Assembly (NCBI RefSeq): GCF_019112545.1
Contig: NW_025064919.1
Coordinates: 2,387 to 26,206 of the forward strand
Direction: 5' to 3'
Length of the DNA stretch: 23,820 nt
DNA from: Guyanagaster necrorhizus
Taxonomy: Eukaryota; Basidiomycota; Agaricomycetes; Agaricales; Physalacriaceae
The translations under genes were made by a program, and so were the position numbers. How positions within the stretch are numbered: position 1 is the stretch's first letter; every line of letters begins with the position of its first letter. The notes under the pieces are model-generated. The model saw only the letters and a program-made list of their open reading frames with translations, made no database searches and had not been told where the DNA came from. Positions 16,612 to 23,820 of the stretch are shown here, one piece after another.

Positions 16612-18022
16612 ATGTACAGCGCGGCAGCTATCTTCGCTTTCGCCCTCCTTCGATCCGTCCGTGGTCAGCAGATCGGCACCTACACGGCCGAAGACCATCC
16701 CGTACTGACCGTCCAGCAATGCTCTGCTGGCGGCAGCTGCACCACGCAGTCCAAGTCAGTCGTCCTCGACTCCAACTGGCGTTGGCTCCACAGCACCACC
16801 GGCTACACAAACTGCTACACCGGCAACCAGTGGGATGCCACCCTCTGTCCCGACGTCGATACCTGCACTGCCAACTGCGCTTTGGACGGCGCAGACTACT
16901 CCGGCACTTATGGTATCTCGACCAGCGGTAACGCCCTCACTTTGAACTTCGTCACCCACGGAGCCAACACCAACGTCGGGAGCCGTGTCTACTTGCTCGA
17001 CGACGAGAACACGTACCACCTGTTCAACATGAAGAACCAGGAGTTCACCTTTGACGTCGACGTGTCCAACTTGCCTTGCGGGTTGAACGGAGCTTTGTAT
17101 TTCGTGCAGATGGATGGTGACGGTGGTAAGGCGAGGTTCCCCACCAACGCCGCTGGCGCCGCATACGGTACAGGCTACTGTGACACTCAGTGTCCCCAAG
17201 ACCTCAAGTTCATTGATGGACAGGTACGTCTCTTATTTTTCACTTTTTAAAGCGACCTAAATATTCTGACAGGCGAACATGCTTAACTGGACTGGTACAT
17301 CCGCCAACTCCGGTACAGGCTTTTATGGCACGTGCTGCAACGAGATGGACGTCTGGGAAGCCAACTCGCTGTCCGCGGCTTTCACGCCGCACGTCTGCTC
17401 TGGCATCACCGGTCAGACTAGGTGCTCCGGCACAGCCTGCGGTGAAGGCGACGAGAGGTACGACGGAGTCTGCGACAAGGACGGCTGCGACTTCAACTCG
17501 TGGCGTATGGGCGACGAGACCTTCTACGGCCCCAGTATGACCGTCGACACCACCTCCAAGTTCAGCGTCGTCACCCAGTTCCTCACATCCGACAACACCA
17601 CCACCGGCGACCTCGTCGAGATCCGCAGGATCTACGTCCAGAACGGCCAGGTCATCCAGAACTCGGCAACGGACTTCCCCGGCATCGCCGCGTACAACTC
17701 CATCACTGACGATTTCTGTAACGCCCAGAAGACGCTCTTTGGTGACACGAACTCTTTCGAGACCAGGGGTGGACTCGCAGAGATGGGTGATGCTTTCGAG
17801 GCTGGGATGGTGTTGGTCATGAGTATCTGGGATGACTACGCTGTCAACATGTTGTGGCTCGACAGCGACTACCCCACCGACGGCGATCCATGCCAACCCG
17901 GTATCTCTCGTGGACCCTGCGCTACGACCTCCGGCGTCCCCGCTACGGTCGAGGCCGAGTCCGGCATATCCGTCGTTTACTCCAACATCAAGTTCGGACC
18001 CATCGGTTCAACATTCGCGTAA
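16612..18022 (+). CDS. GH7 cellobiohydrolase (CBHI type), secreted, two exons
   Basis: Exons 16612-17223 and 17273-18022, joined across a 49-bp GT-AG intron, encode 453 residues. GH7 cellobiohydrolases release cellobiose from the reducing ends of cellulose chains with retention of configuration. A signal peptide of about 18 residues ([18 protein letters not shown]) precedes [12 protein letters not shown], the usual start of a mature GH7 enzyme. Exon 1 carries [20 protein letters not shown]. Exon 2 carries the active-site block [11 protein letters not shown] with E228 (nucleophile), D230 and E233 (acid/base), and further conserved cysteines. It ends in [13 protein letters not shown] with no linker and no CBM1, so it is a single-domain form. 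Mature length, about 435, and loop content fit a cellobiohydrolase better than an endoglucanase. The gene looks intact and CpG-rich. It converges with the membrane-protein gene at 18863. Confidence 0.95.
17224..17272 (+). other. Intron of the GH7 gene
   Basis: GTACGT donor and CTGACAG acceptor, 49 bp, with in-frame stops. Splicing joins FIDGQ to ANMLNW in phase 0, which restores the GH7 alignment. Confidence 0.95.
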
Positions 18023-18862
18023 ATTCGTACGCGTTCTTCTTTTTACCTCAACCTCTGCCTTTTCTTAGTTACCCCTCGACTTCGCAGATTATATCCATTG
18101 CAAACGGTGCATGTCGTCTTTCTTTCGAAAAGTTAGTGTATGATATCTCTACGCTTTCTCATTGGTTCTGATGGTTGCCGTAGAGTCTCAGTTGTTTAAT
18201 ACGTTTTCAACCTCTTTTTCCACACGCTCTTTGGCTGCCTCCTTTATATCATAACGACGTAACGCAGTGCAGTGCTCCTCTCATTTCTTCTACTAATACA
18301 AACCTCGCAGACGTGGCCGTGGCATTCTCTTGGTACCCATGGTTGGTAAAAGTCACATGCTGTAAGCAGTCCTACTTGGATGCGGATCTTGTACGAGCGA
18401 TATCTTAGGTCTCTGTACATACTTTTCTCTAGCATGTAACAGGTGTTCATTCATATGTTGATATTTCTTCAAGTTGTATATACACATGAATACTTGTCCG
18501 ATCTACTCGTCACTTGGCTTTGCGTCTCGTTTGTACATCGTTTGATGGAAGACCAGTGTCAGAAGATCTCTACCTAGATGCAGGAAAGTTGCTTCTCTCC
18601 CTTCTCAAGTATGCCTGCAGACGGATCTCTCCTGCGACAGTGAATGTTTATAAGGAAAGTGGATGTATTATATATATAATATTATATGTAGAAGAATGAA
18701 GGTCAATCAATGGCCGATAAATATTAAAATAGGAGAATGGAATGTGGTCTATTACTCGAAGCAGGTAATTGATGATGTTTGCTGACCATCTAGGACTTGG
18801 GGATGGCACTTGTGATACCAATATCTTCCCTGGAGCCATTCAACATACAATGGCCATACTCT
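18023..18862. other. Intergenic space between convergent genes
   Basis: It holds the 3' flanks of the GH7 gene and of the minus-strand gene. No gene is recognised; the short open frames lack motifs. Composition changes here: CpGs are ordinary to about 18640 and the last one is near 18757. An AT-rich TATATATATAATATTATATG lies at about 18671-18690. Confidence 0.6.
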
Positions 18863-20274
18863 TCATCTCTCTCTCTCCTGCTCTAACTCAGGACCATGCT
18901 CTTGGGTGACATCTTCTGAGTTGATGCCAACATCTGTCTGAGATTCTGCCAGAGTGCGATAGGAGTATGTGATCTCTCCCTCCTGTTGGGCCACCTCCAA
19001 GTCATCCTCTTGAATGCCACTGTCATAGACTCTATCTTCTCCAGAAGATGCTGGATTCTGATGGCCATACTCATGACCTATCTCCTGCTGGGATTCAAGA
19101 TCAATGCTGATCATGGAATCTTGCTGAGAGCTTTGGCCTCCAGAATGTGTCCCAAATTGAAGTGAGCCTGAAATCACACTTCCCTGCCAAGAGTCATCTG
19201 GGCAAGTATGACCTGCTGCAACACGCCCAACAAGGAGTGTTGGAGCAATTCCCTATATGATGTTTGTCAGACATGAAGACTAGAAAAGATTATGAGCATA
19301 CTCTTGCAACTGCTGCTAGATAGTCAAAGTATTCCTCTTTAACAGAATTATAAGAGAAAAAAGCTATGTATAGAATCAAGCATATGGAATATAGAGCTGA
19401 TGATTCCACAAAGACTTCAATGATGTGATGGTAAGCTCTGATTCCACCTGCTTGACTTCCTGCTTGTACAACAGTGATGATACGATAGATGATGAGCACT
19501 GTGCACCACAAGGTTGTTGCAAGGATAAAGGATGAATAAAGTACATCACTAATGATGTATTCCTCATAGTTGGTCAGTATATCACCTTGATAGAGAAAAA
19601 TAATTCTGAATGCTGTGCAAATTGTTGCATAAATTGGCCAATTCTAAGATATCTGAGAGATCTCACCAATTGCAGAAAGAAGAAAAAGTACAGAAGGCAG
19701 AATGCTCAGCCAGTGCTGACCCCAGACTATCCAACAGCGCCAAATCTATATTGGAATAATGGTAAGCTGCATTACACTCTATTATTATCACACACACCAT
19801 AGTGGAATCTGCTAGAATAGTACAGATAATAGATGTTATGCCTGGAACAATGACTGTTATTGCTGTAGGACTCTGGGAGAACATATATGCTGTCAAAAAG
19901 CTTTGTCCATTGTCTATAAAGATAGAATGGATGATTGACCAATTGAAGGCAAAGATGATGATGGTGACAATGTAGAGGAGAGTTATAACAACAGTGATGC
20001 CAATTTGTCTGATGTGCTGGGACTTGTTTATAACTGTGCCATTCACTTCAGCTTGTGAAGTATAGTAGACTTGGATACATTCTTCTTACAGATATTCCAC
20101 AGTGTGAAAGCAATGGTTCCAGTATATAAGCCTGTGTAAAGCTCTGATTAAATGCATGTATCTGAACAAATAAATATACATACCATTCAGTAGAGAGAGG
20201 AGTATCATTGAATTCAGTTCAGCATCAAGATATTGGTATATAAAATCTCTATCAGTGTCAGTCTGATTGAACAT
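18863..20274 (-). CDS. Seven-helix membrane protein, basidiomycete-type, six exons
   Basis: I assemble exons, in coding order, 20274-20184, 20131-20090, 20045-19798, 19745-19667, 19612-19302 and 19252-18863, with GT-AG introns of 44-54 bp. The frame is open for 386 residues; an alternative acceptor at exon 3 (20051) would add two. I see about seven hydrophobic helices (near 20-44, 58-85, 103-127, 136-162, 176-200, 214-240 and 246-270). The landmark ADSTM/IWRCWIVWG is formed across the exon 3/4 junction, followed by LWCTVLIIYRI, YHHIIEVFVESSALYSICLILY and GIAPTLLVGRVAAGH. The roughly 110-residue tail is acidic and Ser/Gln-rich and probably cytoplasmic. I recognise the pattern as a large basidiomycete family of unknown function; no enzyme or receptor role should be assumed. 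Upstream in-frame ATGs exist (to 20349), but MFNQTD...YLDAELNS best fits the family start. All four CpGs in the gene are Arg codons. Confidence 0.85.
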
Positions 20275-23016
20275 CAAGAAATTCTGGGTGAAATGTGAAA
20301 GATAAGTGAGGGAGTAATCTGTGGATGAAACACAATTCATATCTCTCAATTATATAGCATGCAGTAGCACAGCAAAAATCTGTTGCATTGCAACAATGAT
20401 TATCATATTATGATCATCTTAAATACTATAGTGAATAGTGAGATGGATTTTATTTCTGATATCAAGTAGCATTTAGCAATCTAATCATAAGATAGTAGTG
20501 AATGTCCTAGACTGGCATTGACATATTCATGACTCTCAGTTAGAGGCACTGTATTTGTGATAAGGAACTGAGTCCAGCTAGCAGCAAGGGTGCACTTTCA
20601 TGTGAAATACTAAAGATGACTTATAACAAATGATCTGTAAAAGCAGCAATATGATTGACCCAATTCTCTAAGGGAGATCTTATTGCAACTTCCAGAACTC
20701 TCAGTTGTAATCCTATAGATCATCTCAAAGAGTTTTGAAACCAACAGATGGTAGGAGCATGTAATTGCTGTAATAGGATGTTTAGTCTATTCATAGATAC
20801 AATTACATAGACTATTGCACTGCCTGATAAACTCAATAAAGATGTAGTCATGGCAGTTCAAAAACAACAAGATCTCAACTCCTGGTATCTTTCTCAGGTT
20901 CATCTTTCTATTTTCTCCATCCAGCATATACAGCTTGTACATCAAAGTTGAGGATGCTGGTTGTTGCTATCAAACCAAAGACCACTAGCTTGTGATAAAA
21001 ATTTGAAATGAGACATATAGAGGATAACAAACTGAGTTTAATTTCTATACTCACCTTTACACCTGCTTTGATATTAGTCTATGCACCAGCTATGATGATA
21101 TAAAAAGGCTTACATATAGATATTTGTCTCAGCAGAATCATAAGCACTGACCTGCCACATGATGTACCTATAGCAGCCCCAAATACATCTGCATCAACTG
21201 TACACAGCATGTAACCATTGATATCCACTCTGTTGACCATGGATTGTTCAGCTTCTGCAATAGTCCTGGCTTCAATTAATGGCAAAAATAGAAAGCTGCT
21301 CCAAATTGTGCTGTTCATTATTGAAGCAGTTGCCAAAGACTGGCTGGCCAGAATAAGACAATACACTATAAAGGAGAGGGAATCACTGAGGAGGTAACAT
21401 CCTTGATTCTGCTTGTTACAGATATGAGTTTCCACTCAGAACATGATGGATTTGTTGTGTGCATCATATTGTACTCTAACACAAGAGAAGACTGGAGAGC
21501 ATGGATTTGGCTAGCTAGAGAGAACATGACAACTCAGAATGTATAATCTACAGCACTATCAATTTATAAGTCCCTGTAATGACAAACGCTGAGGAGCATG
21601 TCTAATGATACTCTTGTCAGTCAAACCTACTAAATAGAGAACAGCAGTATCATAGGAACATTATTTTTCTTGCCTATGTTTCCTTCACATCAATATTTTA
21701 CCATCCAGAGAGTGGGTTTTAGAACCAAAAGGGCAACTCCAGAGAGGAGGAGTAAAGACATGAAAAACCAGAGGGTGTTGGCTTTATTCCATGCTGCCAA
21801 TGTCAACAAGATGGAAATGTAGTTATGACTATGGTGATGTGAATAGAACTTGTGAGATAGCATAAACCTCCACTGCTAGATAATAGACTATCCTCCTTCT
21901 ATAATCAAATGTGTATCAATCTATATCAGAGACTTTTGGGTTGATCTCTCTTTGAATCAGAACATCCTTTGGTCCCTGAGAATGTCTGGCACTGAGTCTG
22001 GCATCTCTGGCTGCTATCTTGACCATATAGAAGGTCTCCTTTTCCATGGTTGCAAGTATAGTCTCTCTCTTAAAAGCATAGAGTCTTTCTATATCTTATC
22101 TATCACAGCACTGATGCTGAAATTTGTACTGTAGCATTGGTCACTGGTGAAATCAGAGTCTCCAGGCATGCAGATAGCTTATATTGAACTATGCTGTTGA
22201 TGGAACAGAGTGTAAACATGCAGAACATGCTGGAATATGACACAGTCAGTGAATGTTTACTTTTTCTGGTGAGCCAGCATGGCATCAAATATTGAACAGA
22301 GTCCATACTATGATTTATACTCTAATCAATGCTCTGTTTTATGATCCAGAGCTGTATGAAAGATGCTTAGTGAAGGAGACAGTAAAATCTGCAAATGCTG
22401 CACATATCTGATAGAATGGCTTGCTGAATGAGTTGCCAGAAGTGTCATATATTGTAAAGAAGACAGGCAGAGATGAGCCTTAGTGTGAAATCTGGTGCCA
22501 AAAAACACTAACAGAGATACATATTTCTGGTTGATAGCAGCTAGTAATTTATTTTTTGCTCTGTCCTGGTCAGCAAGAATCAGCATCTTGCAAGTGTCTT
22601 GATAAGAGACTGTCCTTTGAGTTCAATCTCCTATGCTCAGATCTATGATGCAAGTATCATTCATATGAGTATGCATACAGAACAGAAAAGACTGTCTCTG
22701 TTTGATACAGAGTACATGCCACAGACATGGTTGTCAGTAGCAGTATCAGAGTATTGAGGGTCTTTATGAGGGCAAGCAGTGGCTATCAACATTCAGATGC
22801 AGAGATAGTAGAGTCAGGAGAAGGCAAATGATAGTAGTGTGAAGGAGAAGTGAAATGTTAGTATGGGCATCACTGGAACCACCATATTGTGGTATGGGTC
22901 AAGCAATGTTGTAGAACTATAGTGCCACTGTCAGTGTGAGAAAACAATAGTGTGAATGACTTAGCAAAAACAGAGATAACCAGCTTTGGGGAGGGAGGTT
23001 CTATGATGACAATATC
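20275..23016 (-). other. CpG-poor region, possible second spliced gene
   Basis: No gene can be called with confidence. On the minus strand some stretches look protein-like: 21435-21079 (with FLFLPLIEARTIAEAEQS and VDINGYMLCTVDADVFGAA), about 22065-21920 (TMEKETFYMVKIAARDAR) and, after a plausible intron ending near 21870, a hydrophobic stretch ANTLWFFMSLLLLSGVALLV at about 21790-21730. They are separated by stops that short introns could remove in part. I do not recognise the family and could not join the pieces into one frame. The only CpG I find here, 21587-21588, falls in a possible CGT Arg codon. It may be a decayed or highly spliced membrane-protein gene. Confidence 0.3.
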
Positions 23017-23433
23017 TGTCATGATTTTCACACTTTACCTCTAAAATCATGACCTGCTGATACTTAGTAAGCTGATGCTTACCTAAGCCTGACCATGGGG
23101 AAACCACAGATGACAGCACCATGATGATACAACAAGCTGTGTCTTACTCAGCACCACACAATAAATGATTAGCAATGGCATAATAGCAGGCATTACTCTA
23201 TGCCCTTTTCATAGCAACCACTGTAGCATACAATACCCTCACTGTAGCAATGACAATGATGCCCAACCAGATAGACACAGTTATTGTCATTAAAACAATG
23301 AGATAGGACCATGGAGATGAGATAATAGTTGCCTGTAGGGTGAAGGGTTTTCAGACAAGTATTTAAGGACAGTATCTTACAGTGATGTACCCCAGTCTTG
23401 AGCTAAGGTTCAATATACAGTTGACTATCTCAC
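23017..23433 (+). repeat. Second gypsy-type LTR, CpG-free, truncated
   Basis: It begins TGTCATGATTTTCACAC, like the LTR at 1676 (TGTTATGATTTTTCC). It shares internal landmarks: TGCTTA...CTTAGGCC-like text near the start, CCATGGG/CCATGGGG, GTATTTAAG as TATA box and CCCCAGTCTTGAGCTAA against CCCCAGTCTCGAACTAA. I see no CpG in it, so it is older than the LTR at 1676. Similarity fades at about 23433, where an inverted-repeat element begins. No clear target-site duplication; probably a solo or broken LTR. Confidence 0.6.
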
Positions 23434-23610
23434 AATGCATGATGTCAAAATGCATAATTCTGACAATGCATATGGATTGGGCTGGAACGCAGTTGGGGAG
23501 CAGGGAAATGGGCTAGAAATGCATATCGCATAATGCATATGGTTCTAGTTAGGAATATGCATTGTCAGATCGAAAATTATAGTAAGCTGATATGATATTA
23601 TGCATATATT
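23434..23610. mobile_element. Short ATGCAT-rich inverted-repeat element (MITE-like)
   Basis: A perfect 15-bp inverted repeat, TCTGACAATGCATAT at 23459-23473 and ATATGCATTGTCAGA at 23555-23569, flanks 81 bp. Further ATGCAT palindromes sit inside and just outside. It has several CpGs (23484, 23527, 23571) whereas the LTR it adjoins has none, which suggests a later insertion. No transposase. Boundaries are approximate. Confidence 0.45.
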
Positions 23611-23820
23611 AGAACAATAAAGAATATAATTTGTTTGTATGGACTATGACAAACACAAAAAAAATTATTATAAAGCGACACAGCCTATATCTCTATAAAC
23701 ATGCCTCCTGAACCAACATGAAAACCACATGCTAAACCTGGAAATCCATATGAGCATACAAAACAGAAGGAGAAAGTCCCAATGTACACATCATCAGCTC
23801 AGCCTCCAAAGCAGATCTCC
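23611..23820. other. Unassigned right edge
   Basis: AT-rich DNA with no motif that I can assign. A minor A/T-rich run (CAAAAAAAATTATTATAAAG) lies at about 23655-23675. Confidence 0.4.

Noticed and set aside
16756..17199. 147-residue minus-strand frame in GH7 exon 1
   Set aside because: Same reason: antisense of a confident coding exon, with low-complexity Val/Gly-rich sequence.
17240..17896. 218-residue open frame on the minus strand across GH7 exon 2
   Set aside because: It is a shadow of the GC-rich GH7 codons. No motif, and it overlaps the intron and the catalytic region of a certain gene.
23459..23465. TGACA as the right end of the second LTR
   Set aside because: This TGACA is part of the 15-bp inverted repeat of the adjoining element, and similarity to the first LTR stops about 25 bp earlier.

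Overview
The window looks like part of a basidiomycete (Agaricomycete, probably wood-decay polypore) nuclear genome. The grounds are: short GT-AG introns of about 44-54 bp, an intron-containing GH7 cellobiohydrolase, a spliced seven-helix membrane protein with the WRCWIVWG-type motif I associate with basidiomycete genomes, a chromodomain Ty3/gypsy relic, and CpG loss of the kind left by cytosine methylation. No database search was possible, so family names rest on motifs I recognise.

Layout. 301-2131: the 3' end of a dead chromodomain gypsy element (integrase, chromodomain, polypurine tract, LTR). 2148-9379: DNA almost without CpG (I find one in 7.2 kb) and without a recognisable gene. 5.0-15.6 kb: a duplicated, partly inverted noncoding repeat complex carrying 20 tRNA-like elements in four classes. 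Nearly all have an A-box-like and a B-box-like sequence, and 19 of 20 are followed 17-34 nt downstream by a T run of four or more, so they look like small Pol III units. Most lack a normal anticodon arm. CpG returns at about 9.38 kb and rises towards the right. 15.6-18.8 kb: ordinary CpG-containing DNA with an intact secreted GH7 gene (16612-18022, +). 18863-20274 (-): an intact six-exon membrane-protein gene in DNA that has otherwise lost its CpGs. 20.3-23.0 kb: CpG-poor and mostly unassigned, perhaps holding a second spliced gene on the minus strand. 23.0-23.6 kb: a second related LTR, interrupted by a short inverted-repeat element.

How the parts relate. The GH7 and membrane-protein genes converge on about 840 bp. 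The tRNA-like array lies between a CpG-dead domain and the GH7 gene. The most notable observation is that array: a family of A-box/B-box/T-run units, several able to form an acceptor stem and T arm with no anticodon arm, duplicated in ordered pairs and used as the breakpoint of a 2.3-kb inversion. Whether the units are transcribed, act as TFIIIC boundary sites, or are a SINE-like relic cannot be settled from sequence alone.
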